A stretch of 64,000 nucleotides of DNA from Terrirubrum flagellatum (GTDB lineage: Bacteria > Pseudomonadota > Alphaproteobacteria > Rhizobiales > Beijerinckiaceae). Within the stretch, counting starts at the first letter, position 1; every line of letters starts with the position of its first letter. The position numbers and the translations under genes were made by a program. Where the stretch lies: the NCBI RefSeq assembly GCF_022059845.1, contig NZ_CP091854.1, positions 1 through 64,000 of the forward strand. The letters are read 5' to 3'. Positions 34,000-43,317 of this stretch are shown here, piece by piece. The notes under the pieces were generated by a model. It was given only the letters and a program-made list of their open reading frames with translations. It had not been told where the DNA came from and made no database searches.

Positions 34000-34971
34000 A
34001 TGAATGGTCCTCTGGATCCCCGGCAGCTCGAAGCCTTCAGCGCGGTCGTCGCGACCGGCGGGGTGACCGCCGCGGCCCAGATGCTTGGCCGCTCCCAGCC
34101 GGCGGTGACGCGCCAGATCCAGGAGCTCGAGACCACGCTGGGCTTCTCCCTGCTGGAGCGCACCGGCCGCGGCGTGACGCCGACCGAACGCGGCCGGCGT
34201 TTCCATATCGAGGTCGAGCGCCATCTCGCCGGCCTGCAGCGGCTGAGTGATCGCGCCGGCGCGATCCTCGCCGGCGCCGGGGCCTCGCTGGAAATCGCGG
34301 CCATTCCCGCTTTCGCCGCCGGCCTGATTTCGGAAGCTGTCGCGCATATGCCGGCCGCTGGCGACATCGCGGTGCATCTGCGCGCCGTTGGCGGCGAAGA
34401 GGTCGTCGATCTCGTTCTCGATCGCATCAGCGATCTCGGCTTGTGCAGCCTGCCGCTGCGCAGCGCCGGCCTCGATGTGCATTGGGCCGTCGAAGCCGAT
34501 TGCGTCGCCGTGCTGCGCACCGATGATCCGCTGGCGCGCGAAAAAATCGTGCCGCTGCAGGCGCTCGCCGGGCGGAGATTGATCACCACGGCCAATCCCT
34601 ATCGCCAGCGTCGCCATGTCGATGAGGCTCTGCGCGCGGCAGGGCTTTCGCGACAGACGCCGCTCGACACCAATACGTCGTTCAGCGCCATCGGCGCCGT
34701 GCGCGCGGGCCTTGGCGTTGCGCTGATCGAGCCGCTGACGCCCGCCGGCGCGCCTGTTGAAGGTCTCGTCACGCGCGCGATCGATGTGTCCCTGCCTTTC
34801 CGCTATGGCGCGATCATGCGCGCGGGATCGCCGCCATCGCAATTGATTCAGGAGTTGATCGGCGCCCTGCCAGGCTTTCTTGGCGAACGCGTGCCGGGAC
34901 TTCGCAAGATCGAGATCGCGCGCGACGAACTCGTGGCTGAAGATTCTCCGCCGCTGGAGGCTTCGGCATGA
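34000..34971 (+). CDS. LysR-family transcriptional regulator
   Basis: 323 residues. N-terminal winged helix-turn-helix (about 6-65: LEAFSAVVATGGVTAAAQML, SQPAVTRQIQELETTLGFSLLERTGRG), then an effector-binding domain (about 90-295). No Shine-Dalgarno is seen and the predicted transcript start is very close, so the mRNA may be almost leaderless. Unusually for LysR genes it is the first gene of its operon, overlapping the FAD enzyme gene by four bases, rather than divergent. Confidence 0.92.
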   Translation: MNGPLDPRQLEAFSAVVATGGVTAAAQMLGRSQPAVTRQIQELETTLGFSLLERTGRGVTPTERGRRFHIEVERHLAGLQRLSDRAGAILAGAGASLEIAAIPAFAAGLISEAVAHMPAAGDIAVHLRAVGGEEVVDLVLDRISDLGLCSLPLRSAGLDVHWAVEADCVAVLRTDDPLAREKIVPLQALAGRRLITTANPYRQRRHVDEALRAAGLSRQTPLDTNTSFSAIGAVRAGLGVALIEPLTPAGAPVEGLVTRAIDVSLPFRYGAIMRAGSPPSQLIQELIGALPGFLGERVPGLRKIEIARDELVAEDSPPLEASA

Positions 34972-36413
34972 GCGCTGATCCCATCGGTCTTGACGCGCAT
35001 GAAGCGGCGCTCGCGCGCGAGATGTCGCTGCTCAATCTGCCGCCGAAGACCTGGCTGACGCCGCGCGCGGGCGTTCATGACGTGGTGATCGTCGGCGGCG
35101 GCGTGTCAGGCCTCTGCGCCGCGGCGGCGCTGAGGTTCCTTGGCGTCGAAAATGTCACCGTGCTCGATCGCGCGCCGGAGGGTCGCGAAGGTCCGTGGAT
35201 CACCTATGCGCGCATGCGCACCTTGCGCACGCAGAAGGAGATCACCGGTCCCGCGCTCGGCGTGCCCGCGCTGACTCCGCGCGCCTGGTTCGAGGCGCAA
35301 TTTGGCGCCGAAGCCTGGGCGAAACTCGACCGCATGCCGCGGCCGATGTGGATGGATTACATGAACTGGTATCGCCGCGTTCTGGCGCTGCCTGTTCAGA
35401 ATAATGCCGATGTCGCAGGCGTTTCCCTGCGTGATGACGGCCTGATCGAGATTGCGCTGAGGGATACGCACGAACTGCTGCTGGCCCGCCGCGTCGTGCT
35501 CGCGACAGGCCTCGACGGCCTCGGCGAACCCGTTGCGCCGCGCGTGGCTCACACGGTCGATCGCCGCTTCTGGGCGCATTCCTCCGACGATATCGATTTC
35601 GCCGTGCTCAGAGGCAAGCGCATCGGCGTGATCGGCGCCGGCGCGTCCGCGATGGATAATGCGGCGACGGCGCTGGAAGCCGGCGCCGCATCCGTCGACA
35701 TGCTCATTCGCCGCAAGGAAATGCCGCGCGTCGACAAGTTCAGCGGCGTCGGCAGCCGCGGCATGGCGCATGGTTTTCTTGGTTTGCCGCCTGATGTGAA
35801 GTGGGACGTGTTCCGCATGGGGCAGAAGGCGCAATTGCCGGCGCCGCGCCACAGCGTGCAGCGCGTTTCTCAGCATCCCAATGCGCGCTTTCATTTCGGC
35901 AGTCCGATTCTCTCATTGCAGGAGCGTGACGGCGCGCTCGACGTGACGACTGCGAAGGGCGTTCATCGCCTCGACTTCCTGATCTTCGCGACCGGCTTCT
36001 CGATTGATCTCGCAGCGCGTCCCGAACTCGCGACGCTTGCGCCCCATGTCAGGCTCTGGCGTGACAGTTTTACGCCGCTCACCGGCGAGGAAGACGAAAT
36101 GCTGGCTGCTTCGCCCGATCTCGGCCCGGCGTTCGAATTTCGGGAGAAGATTCCCGGCGCCTGTCCCGGTCTTAACAGCATCTTCGCCTTCAATTACGCC
36201 GCGGTGCTGAGCCATGGAAAGCTGACGAGCGGCATCCCCTCGATCAGCGATGGCGCGCAGCGTCTGGCGCAGGGCATCGCGCGCGGCCTCTTCGTTGAGG
36301 ATCGCAGCGAATTCGTCGCGCGCTTCGCGAATTACGACACGCCGGAGCTTCTCGGCGACGAATGGACCGATGCCGACGCGTCGCCGCAAAAGAGCGAATT
36401 CTCCCATGCCTGA
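34968..36413 (+). CDS. FAD/NAD(P)-dependent oxidoreductase, flavin monooxygenase-like
   Basis: 481 residues. FAD site IVGGGVSGLCAAAAL near 43-57 and a second nucleotide site IGVIGAGASAMDNAA near 222-236, with ATGF (FATGFS) near 343. This is the layout of class B flavin monooxygenases and related amine or thio oxidases. It overlaps the LysR gene and the isomerase-like gene. An oxidation early in the pathway, before amide-bond cleavage, is inferred. Confidence 0.86.
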   Translation: MSADPIGLDAHEAALAREMSLLNLPPKTWLTPRAGVHDVVIVGGGVSGLCAAAALRFLGVENVTVLDRAPEGREGPWITYARMRTLRTQKEITGPALGVPALTPRAWFEAQFGAEAWAKLDRMPRPMWMDYMNWYRRVLALPVQNNADVAGVSLRDDGLIEIALRDTHELLLARRVVLATGLDGLGEPVAPRVAHTVDRRFWAHSSDDIDFAVLRGKRIGVIGAGASAMDNAATALEAGAASVDMLIRRKEMPRVDKFSGVGSRGMAHGFLGLPPDVKWDVFRMGQKAQLPAPRHSVQRVSQHPNARFHFGSPILSLQERDGALDVTTAKGVHRLDFLIFATGFSIDLAARPELATLAPHVRLWRDSFTPLTGEEDEMLAASPDLGPAFEFREKIPGACPGLNSIFAFNYAAVLSHGKLTSGIPSISDGAQRLAQGIARGLFVEDRSEFVARFANYDTPELLGDEWTDADASPQKSEFSHA

Positions 36414-37011
36414 CGCGCCGACGCTGCAGATCTTCTACGGAATTTCGAGTCCTTGGGCCTATTTCGGGGCCGAGCGCGCTTACGCCATCGCGCGCAAGCA
36501 TGGCGCTCGCCTCGAACTCAGGCCTATTCGCGTCATCGAAGCCAATGGGGGCATTCCGCTGCGCACGCGGGCGCAGCCGCGTCAGGATTATCATGCGCTG
36601 GAGCTCGCGCGCTGGCGCGACTTTCTCGGCATGCCGCTCAATCTCGCGCCGCGCTTCTATCCCTGCCGCACCATCGAGATCGCGGCGAAGGCCGTCATCG
36701 CGGCGCAGCGCGCCGGGCTCGATGCGCCAGGCTTCTCTTTCGCCGTGCAGCGCGCGCTGTGGGCCGAGGAGCGCGACATCGCCGATGTGGCGACGCTGAA
36801 GGAGATCGCCCGCGCGACGATGGGCGAAGAAGGCGTTGCGCTGGTGCGCGATCCGCAGCTTCCCGAAATCACCGCGGAATGGCAGGGCAATCTCGCCGAG
36901 GCTGAGCGCATCGGGATTTTCGGCACGCCGACCTATGTGGTGCGCGGCGAACTCTTCTGGGGGCAGGACCGACTCGATTTCGTCGATCGCGCGCTCGCCA
37001 AAGCAAGCTGA
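36406..37011 (+). CDS. 2-hydroxychromene-2-carboxylate isomerase/DsbA-like (GST kappa fold)
   Basis: 201 residues from ATG 36406, overlapping the upstream stop; the frame is open further 5' but is non-conserved there. The opening LQIFYGISSPWAYFGAERA carries the active-site Ser of the family (about residue 15), and the end has IFGTPTYVVRGELFWGQDRLDFVD. The family comprises glutathione-dependent isomerases of aromatic degradation and related thiol-active proteins. Here glutathione-linked chemistry on an imported compound is possible. Confidence 0.86.
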   Translation: MPDAPTLQIFYGISSPWAYFGAERAYAIARKHGARLELRPIRVIEANGGIPLRTRAQPRQDYHALELARWRDFLGMPLNLAPRFYPCRTIEIAAKAVIAAQRAGLDAPGFSFAVQRALWAEERDIADVATLKEIARATMGEEGVALVRDPQLPEITAEWQGNLAEAERIGIFGTPTYVVRGELFWGQDRLDFVDRALAKAS

Positions 37012-37022
37012 GACATCTGACT

Positions 37023-38033
37023 ATGGATATTCAGACCACGCCGCAATCGAAAACGCTGCACGAGAAAGCCGTCGTCATCGACGCGCTGCACACTTGCAAC
37101 TGGAGCCGCGAGATTTTCGAGGAGCTGCGCGCCGGCGGCTACGACGCCGTCAACGCCTCCAACGTGCTCTGGGAGAATTTCGCAGCTGCTATAAACGAGG
37201 TCGCGAACTGGAAGCGCCGCTTCGCCGAAAATTCCGACCTCATCCGGCCGATCAGGAAGATCAGCGACATCCACGCCGCGAAGGCGGAAGGCAAGACCGG
37301 AATCATCATGGGCTGGCAGAACACTTCGCCCATCGAGGACCGGCTCGACTATCTCGAGATTTTCAAAGATCTCGGCGTCGGGATCATGCAGCTCACCTAC
37401 AACACGCAGAATTATTCCGGCGCCGGCTATCTCGAACAGAATGACTCCGGCCTCACCGGATTCGGCCGCGAGGTCGTGGATGAGATGGCGCGCGTCGGCG
37501 TGCTCTGCGATTTGAGCCATGTCGGCGACAAAACCACGGCCGACACGATCGCCTATTCGAAGAAGCCGGTCTGCATGACCCATGTGCTGCCGCGCGCGCT
37601 CCGCGACGTGAAGCGCAACAAGCCGGATGAGCTGATCAAGGCCTGCGCCGAAAAGGGCGGCGTCATCGGCGTGAGCTTCTTCGCGCCGGGTCTCGTCGCC
37701 GGCAACGACGCCACCGTGCATGACGTGCTCGACGCCATGGAGCATGTGATCAACCTCGTCGGCGAGGATCATGTCGGCGTCGGCACTGATTTCAGCCAGG
37801 GCCATGCGCGGCCCGGCCCTTGGCTTCTCTGGGCCAACAGGGATAAGGGAACGGCGCGCACGCTGACCGAGTTTGGCTCCGCCAAGATCAGCAAGCCGGC
37901 GGGCGTCGACAAGGTTCACAAGCTGCCGAACCTCACCGCTGCGATGTTGCAGCGGGGCTGGAGCGAGGCGCTGGTTCTGAAATTGCTTGGCGGCAACTGG
38001 CTTCGTCTGCTGAGTGAATGCTGGGGAGAATGA
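37023..38033 (+). CDS. Membrane dipeptidase (M19) homologue with altered metal site
   Basis: 336 residues, full length for M19. DLSHVGDKT (about 162-170), a CMTHV motif near 185 and GTDFSQGH near 258 correspond to the second-site histidines and the catalytic Asp. The N-terminal HxD motif reads HTC (DALHTCNW), and the bridging Glu of the EGGHAI region reads GWQNTSPI. With those ligands missing, ordinary zinc dipeptidase activity is doubtful. No signal peptide, so cytosolic. Between the isomerase-like gene (12 bases) and the importer binding protein gene. Confidence 0.85.
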   Translation: MDIQTTPQSKTLHEKAVVIDALHTCNWSREIFEELRAGGYDAVNASNVLWENFAAAINEVANWKRRFAENSDLIRPIRKISDIHAAKAEGKTGIIMGWQNTSPIEDRLDYLEIFKDLGVGIMQLTYNTQNYSGAGYLEQNDSGLTGFGREVVDEMARVGVLCDLSHVGDKTTADTIAYSKKPVCMTHVLPRALRDVKRNKPDELIKACAEKGGVIGVSFFAPGLVAGNDATVHDVLDAMEHVINLVGEDHVGVGTDFSQGHARPGPWLLWANRDKGTARTLTEFGSAKISKPAGVDKVHKLPNLTAAMLQRGWSEALVLKLLGGNWLRLLSECWGE

Positions 38034-38035
38034 TG

Positions 38036-39100
38036 ATGTCCGATCGCGGCCTTTCACGACGAATTCTTCTCGCTGGCGCCGCTGGCGTTTCGCTTCCTCT
38101 CGCCGCGCCGCGCATGCTGCGCGCCGCCGAGCCTGCGACGGTGAACGTCGTCGGCTATTTCGGCATCTTTGAGGATAACTATACGAAGGCCGTGCTGCAG
38201 CCCTTCATGCAGACAAATCCTGACGTCAAGGTGGTGTTCAAGCCGGTGCGCGGCTCCGCCGAAGCGACGGCGATGCTGCGCACGCAGAAGGCGAAGCCGC
38301 AGGCCGACGCGGTGATCATGGATCTTTCGATCGCCGCGCAGAATGCGCGCGAGGGCCTGTTCGCGCCGCTCGATCCCGCTGTCGTCACCAACCTCGCCGA
38401 CATTCCGGCCTGGGGCCGCCCGGCGAACAATATGGGCGCCGCGCTGACGCAGGATGTGCTCGTGCAGTTGACCGCGCCGAAGAAGCTCAAGAAGCAGCCC
38501 GCGAGCTGGCTCGATCTCGCTGATCCCGCCTATGCCGGCCGCGCCGGCATGCCGATCGGCGACGTGCGCGGCACGGTGCTGCTCGCGCTGCTCTGCCGCA
38601 TGGCGGGCGTCGACTACAAGCAGAGCGTCGACGCTGGCATCGCGTCGTTGAAGAAGATCGCCGCGAATGTGCAGACCTATGAGCCGCAGCCTGACATCTA
38701 CACCGCGATCCGTTCCGGCGTCATCGATATCGGCATCGGCTGGAACGCGCGCGGCCAGTCGAATCAGGACCAGGCGAACGGCGAATTCGCCGCCATCGTT
38801 CCGGTCGAGGGCACGGCGCCGCAGGTGAACACAATCAATCTCGTCGCCAATGCGCCAGCAGGCGGCGCGGCGCAGAAATTCATCAATTATGCGCTTGGCG
38901 CCGAAGCGCAGAAAGCCTTCGCGGAAGCCTTGTTCTATGGCCCGACCAATAGCAAGGCCGTGCTTGATCCTGCGCTGGCGACGCGCATCTTCGGCACATT
39001 GGAAGTTCGCGCCAAGCAGATGGAGCTCGACTGGGACTGGTTCAGCCGCAACAACAACACGCTGCTGCAACGCATCCGCCGCGAGGTCATCGCGAGCTGA
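38036..39100 (+). CDS. Spermidine/putrescine-type ABC substrate-binding protein (PotD-like)
   Basis: 354 residues from ATG 38036, 7 bases after GGGGAG; ATG at 38030 and 38033 are equally in frame. Tat-like leader LSRRILLAGAAGVSLPLAA, then the type II binding-protein fold with VNVVGYFGIFEDNYTKAVLQPF, VVFKPVRGSAEATAML and a PASWLDLADPAYAGRAG block. The ligand could be a polyamine, an iron complex or an aminated breakdown product. Overlaps the ATPase gene by one base. Confidence 0.9.
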   Translation: MSDRGLSRRILLAGAAGVSLPLAAPRMLRAAEPATVNVVGYFGIFEDNYTKAVLQPFMQTNPDVKVVFKPVRGSAEATAMLRTQKAKPQADAVIMDLSIAAQNAREGLFAPLDPAVVTNLADIPAWGRPANNMGAALTQDVLVQLTAPKKLKKQPASWLDLADPAYAGRAGMPIGDVRGTVLLALLCRMAGVDYKQSVDAGIASLKKIAANVQTYEPQPDIYTAIRSGVIDIGIGWNARGQSNQDQANGEFAAIVPVEGTAPQVNTINLVANAPAGGAAQKFINYALGAEAQKAFAEALFYGPTNSKAVLDPALATRIFGTLEVRAKQMELDWDWFSRNNNTLLQRIRREVIAS

Positions 39101-40155
39101 TGAGCGAACCCTATGTCGTCGCGCGCGATCTGACCAAGCGCTACGGAGAACAGCCGCCATCGGTCGATCGCGCCAACTTCTCGCTTGAGAAAGGCGAGAT
39201 GCTGGCGCTGCTCGGCCCGTCCGGCTGTGGCAAGACCACGATCCTGCGCATGATCGCCGGGCTGATCGAGCCGACGTCGGGCTCGATCCGCATCGACGGG
39301 CGCGAGATCGCGGCCCTGCCCGTGCATCGGCGCAACATGGGCATGGTGTTCCAGTCCTATGCGCTGCTGCCGCATCTCACTGTCGCCGACAATGTCGGCT
39401 TCGGGCTCGAAATGCGCGGCGTCGGCAAGGCGGAGCGGATGAAGCGCGTCGACGCCGCGCTGCAGATGGTGAAGCTTGGCGGCCTTGGCGAGCGTCGCAT
39501 CTCGCAACTGTCAGGCGGCCAGCAGCAGCGCGCCGCCATCGCGCGTTCGCTGGTGATCGAGCCGAGCCTTCTGCTGCTCGATGAGCCTCTTTCGAACCTC
39601 GATGCGAAACTGCGCGATGAGCTGCGTAACGAGATCCGCGATCTCCAGCGCCGCACGGGCACGACGGCGATTTTCGTCACTCATGACCAGAGCGAGGCGC
39701 TGGCGGCGGCCGACCGCATCGTTGTGATGTCGGCTGGCAGGATCGAGCAGACGGGCAGCCCGTCCGACATTTTCGATCGCCCGGCGACGCGCTTCGTCGC
39801 GAGCTTCATCGGCGACGGAACCTTTCTCGAAGGCGAGGCCGATGGCGACACGGTGCAGATTGAGGGCGTCGGCGCGGTGAAGATCGCGACGGCGATGAAG
39901 GGTAAGACGATATTGATGTTGCGCCCGCATCGCGTCGATTTCGTTGGGGATGGCGCGGTGTTCGAGAACGAGGTCGAGGGGACGGTCGAAAGCGCCGTCT
40001 ATACCGGCGAACTCGTCAGCAGTTCGGTGCGCGTCGGGCCGCATCTCATTGCGGTGAACCGCCTTGCGCGCGGCCGCGACATCGCGCCGGGCGAGAAGGT
40101 CACGCTGGGTTGGCGCGCGGAAGACGCCATCATCATTCCCGGCGACGCCAGATGA
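39100..40155 (+). CDS. ABC transporter ATP-binding protein, PotA type
   Basis: 351 residues. Walker A GPSGCGKTT (39-47), signature LSGGQQQR near 134-141, Walker B LLLLDEPLSNLD, H-loop VTHDQ. A C-terminal TOBE domain (about 270-345) is present, as in PotA/FbpC. Overlaps both neighbours; energises the importer formed with the next two permeases. Confidence 0.93.
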   Translation: MSEPYVVARDLTKRYGEQPPSVDRANFSLEKGEMLALLGPSGCGKTTILRMIAGLIEPTSGSIRIDGREIAALPVHRRNMGMVFQSYALLPHLTVADNVGFGLEMRGVGKAERMKRVDAALQMVKLGGLGERRISQLSGGQQQRAAIARSLVIEPSLLLLDEPLSNLDAKLRDELRNEIRDLQRRTGTTAIFVTHDQSEALAAADRIVVMSAGRIEQTGSPSDIFDRPATRFVASFIGDGTFLEGEADGDTVQIEGVGAVKIATAMKGKTILMLRPHRVDFVGDGAVFENEVEGTVESAVYTGELVSSSVRVGPHLIAVNRLARGRDIAPGEKVTLGWRAEDAIIIPGDAR

Positions 40156-40985
40156 ATATTGCGGCGCTGCGGCTCGTTCTCCTGCTGCCGGGGCTCGCTT
40201 TCATCGCGGTGAGCTTCATCCTGCCGCTTCTCTGGCTGCTCAGCATCTCCTTCTCGAGTCAGGAAATGCCGGGGGTGACCACGGCGACCTATGCGCAGGT
40301 TCTGTTCGATCCGTTTTATTGGCGCCTCGCCGGCAATACGCTCTGGCTGTCGGCGCTGGTGGCGGTGATCGCGGTCATCCTCTCTTATCCCCTTGGGCTT
40401 TTTCTCGCGCGCACGCAAAGCAAATGGCGCGGCGTTCTTGCGACTCTCGCCATCGCGCCGCTGCTGACCTCGACGGTCGTGCGCACCTATGGCTGGATGA
40501 TCATTCTCGGAGATCAGGGCCTGATCAACAGCACGCTGAAATCGATGGGCCTGATCGAGCGTCCCTTCGCGCTCGCCAATAATTTCATTGGCGCCGTGAT
40601 CGCGCTCGTCGAAATCCTGATGCCTTACGCAGTGCTCGCGATCGTCAGCGGCCTCGGCAAGCTGAAGCCGGAGCATGAGGAGGCCGCGGCGCTGCATGGA
40701 GCCGACCGGCTGCGCGTCTTCACGCGCGTCATCCTGCCCCTCTCCTTCCCTGCGATCATGACGGCGCTGCTGCTCGTGTTCGTGCTTGCGATCAGCAGCT
40801 TCGTCACGCCGCGCCTGATGGGCGGCGGCCGCGTTTTCGTCTTCGGCACGGAAATCTTCAATGAATCGACGGTGACGTTGAATTGGCCTCTGGCCGCTGT
40901 GCTGTCGATCCTGCTGCTCGCGCTCTTCGCGCTTGTCATGACGCTTTACTCCAGATTGATGCGCAATATGGAGGAGCCGGCGTGA
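40152..40985 (+). CDS. ABC transporter permease, PotB type
   Basis: 277 residues from the ATG overlapping the ATPase stop. First membrane segment at about 6-28, then the EAA loop EEAAALHGADRLRVFTRVILPLSFPAIM (the EAA---G signature) near 174-200, and final segments. Partner of the next permease, which it overlaps by four bases. Confidence 0.92.
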   Translation: MNIAALRLVLLLPGLAFIAVSFILPLLWLLSISFSSQEMPGVTTATYAQVLFDPFYWRLAGNTLWLSALVAVIAVILSYPLGLFLARTQSKWRGVLATLAIAPLLTSTVVRTYGWMIILGDQGLINSTLKSMGLIERPFALANNFIGAVIALVEILMPYAVLAIVSGLGKLKPEHEEAAALHGADRLRVFTRVILPLSFPAIMTALLLVFVLAISSFVTPRLMGGGRVFVFGTEIFNESTVTLNWPLAAVLSILLLALFALVMTLYSRLMRNMEEPA

Positions 40986-41788
40986 GCGCGGTGACATCCT
41001 CGATCGCTGCGCGCGGTGCCTGGGGCGCGCTGATCGCGCTCATCTATCTCTTCCTGCTTGCGCCGTTGCTCGTCGTGCTGGTGATTTCCTTCGACACGCG
41101 GCCGTTCCTTGCTTTTCCGCCAGCCGGCTTCTCCTTCGGCTCCTATATCGCGGCGGCGAAAAATCCGGCTTTCATGCACGCCTTCGGCGTCAGCGTTCTC
41201 GTCGGCCTCGTCGCGGCGCTGTGCGCGCTGGCGGCCGGCGTGCCGGCGGCGCTCGTATTGACGCGACAGCGCTTTCGCGGCCGCGAGGCAGTGTCGACGC
41301 TGTTTCTCTCGCCGCTGCTCGTGCCGCATATCGTGCTGGCGGTCGGCGTGCTGCTGGTGCTGGCGCCGATGAACCTGCATGATTCCTACACCGGCCTGAT
41401 CATGGCCCATGTCGGCGTCACCATTCCCTATGTCATCCGCACGGTCTCGCTCAGCCTCGCCGCGGTCGATCTTCGTTGCGAGGAGGCGGCGCGCGTGCAT
41501 GGCGCCTCGTCCTTGACGGTGTTTCGTCGCGTGACCCTGCCGCTCGCGGCGCCGGGACTGATCGCGGGGGGCGTGATCGCGTTCTTGGTCTCTTTTGATG
41601 AAGCAGTGATCGCGCTCTTCATCACCTCCGAGCATGTGCGGACGCTGCCGCTCGAGATCTTCAAATATATCGAGTTCCGCACCGATCCGCAGATCGCGGC
41701 CTTGTCGGTGCTGCTGATCCTCGTCTCCATGGCGCTGATGACGCTCGTCGAGCGCATCGTCGGATTGCGGAAAGCGCTGAGAGGTTGA
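40982..41788 (+). CDS. ABC transporter permease, PotC type
   Basis: 268 residues from a GTG overlapping the stop before (GTGA); the frame is open upstream but inside PotB. About six membrane segments; coupling loop CEEAARVHGASSLTVFRRVTLPLAAPGLI near 172-200 and the PotC-typical FDEAVIALF segment after it. Its stop TGA shares one base with the ATG of the MlrC-like gene. Confidence 0.92.
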   Translation: MSAVTSSIAARGAWGALIALIYLFLLAPLLVVLVISFDTRPFLAFPPAGFSFGSYIAAAKNPAFMHAFGVSVLVGLVAALCALAAGVPAALVLTRQRFRGREAVSTLFLSPLLVPHIVLAVGVLLVLAPMNLHDSYTGLIMAHVGVTIPYVIRTVSLSLAAVDLRCEEAARVHGASSLTVFRRVTLPLAAPGLIAGGVIAFLVSFDEAVIALFITSEHVRTLPLEIFKYIEFRTDPQIAALSVLLILVSMALMTLVERIVGLRKALRG

Positions 41789-43290
41789 TGCGCGCCGGGC
41801 TGCTGCAGCTTTTCCACGAGGCGAACGGGTTCTCGCCGATCCCGATTGGCCTGCGCGATTTTCAAACGCGCCACTGGTGCGAGGGCGAGGAAGTGCGCGA
41901 GCGCTTTGGCGCGACGCGCAACTGGCTCGGCGGCGCCATTGCGGCGTGCGATGCGGCCGGAGTGAATCTCGATATCGGTCAATGCGCGAGCTGCCATCCC
42001 GGCGGCGTGATCGAGGCCGAAGCCTTCGCGACCATCCGCGCGGCGCTGCTTGAATCCATGCGCGGGATCGTGGCGCGCGGCCAGCCTGACGTCGTGCTGC
42101 TCCTGCTCCATGGCGCGCTGCTGGCTGAGGATTCGCCCATGCCCGAGGGCGAACTCGCCGCTCGAGTGCGTGAGATCGTGGGGCCGGATACGGTGATCGC
42201 GGTCACGCTCGATTTTCACGCCAACATCGATCCGCTGCTCACCGAGAGCGCCGATCTCATCATGGGCGGCAAGCTTTATCCGCATACGGACGCGTTTGAT
42301 CGCGGCCGCAAGCTCGGCGAACTCGCCTTCGCCTGCGTGCGAAAGCGCCGCAAGACGCGCCATATTCTCCTGCCGATCGCGACGCCTTTGCCGCGACAGG
42401 AAACGGTGACGCCTGGTGGTCCTGGCGCCGAACTCGTCGCGCTGTCCGATGAGCTCGCGGCGAAGCATGGACTCGATGATCTCTCCGTGATGGGCGGATT
42501 TCATTTCGCCGACAATCATTGGGCTTCCATGAGCCTGCTCGTCACCGGCGGCGAATGCGAAACGCAGAATAAAGCGCTGCGCGCGCTCGCCGACGCGATA
42601 TGGGAGTGTCGCGACGAACTCGTCGCTCCCCTCCCCGATCTCAACGAAGCCGCGCGGCTGCTCAGCAAACGCTCGCGCGCCGGCATGACGCTCGTCGTCG
42701 ACACCGGCGACAATCCCGGCGGCGGCGGAACGGGTGAAACTGCGAGCCTGCTGCCCTGGCTCGTGCGCGAAAGGATCGATTACGCCGCAGGCTTTTTCGT
42801 CGATCCCGCGTTGGCGCAACGCGCGGCCAAGGCGGGTATGGGGAACAGTTTCAATGCGATGGTCGGCGCCGCCAGCGGCCCCTTCACCGCAGAAGCGCGA
42901 GTCGAATGGGCAGGCGAAATCAGCTATCGCAACATCGGCCCGATGATGACGGGCGAATTGCTCGAAGGCGGGCTCGGCGCCGTGCTGCGCATGGGCAACG
43001 GCCGCATCATCGTCACCACCGAGCGCATTCAGGCCTATGACGTCAACGCCTTCCTGTCGCTCGACATCGATCTCGCCTCGCGTGATGTCGTGCTGGTGAA
43101 ATCATCAGCGCATTTCCGCGCCTCCTATGCGCCGCTCGCGGAAGGCGGCATCATTCTCTGCGATGGCGGCGGCTGGTCGTCGTCGAACTTTACGCGCTTT
43201 CCCTACAAGGGCCGCATGCGACGCATCCTGCCGCTGAAGCCGATGGACAAGCGCGAGTGGGACGCCGCAATCGAAGCGGCGATCGGCTGA
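41788..43290 (+). CDS. M81 family metallopeptidase (MlrC-like)
   Basis: 500 residues from ATG 41788 (TTG at 41785 is an alternative). MlrC proteins take part in the last steps of microcystin breakdown, cleaving small peptides or Adda. Visible motifs: HEANGFSP near 10, TLDFHANIDP near 150, YPHTDAFDRG near 172 and the C-terminal DTGDNPGGGGTGETA near 308-322. The metal-binding set looks intact. It closes the LysR operon, immediately after the importer. Confidence 0.88.
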   Translation: MRAGLLQLFHEANGFSPIPIGLRDFQTRHWCEGEEVRERFGATRNWLGGAIAACDAAGVNLDIGQCASCHPGGVIEAEAFATIRAALLESMRGIVARGQPDVVLLLLHGALLAEDSPMPEGELAARVREIVGPDTVIAVTLDFHANIDPLLTESADLIMGGKLYPHTDAFDRGRKLGELAFACVRKRRKTRHILLPIATPLPRQETVTPGGPGAELVALSDELAAKHGLDDLSVMGGFHFADNHWASMSLLVTGGECETQNKALRALADAIWECRDELVAPLPDLNEAARLLSKRSRAGMTLVVDTGDNPGGGGTGETASLLPWLVRERIDYAAGFFVDPALAQRAAKAGMGNSFNAMVGAASGPFTAEARVEWAGEISYRNIGPMMTGELLEGGLGAVLRMGNGRIIVTTERIQAYDVNAFLSLDIDLASRDVVLVKSSAHFRASYAPLAEGGIILCDGGGWSSSNFTRFPYKGRMRRILPLKPMDKREWDAAIEAAIG

Positions 43291-43317
43291 CGACGTCAAC
43301 GCGCGGCCGAAGGCCTG

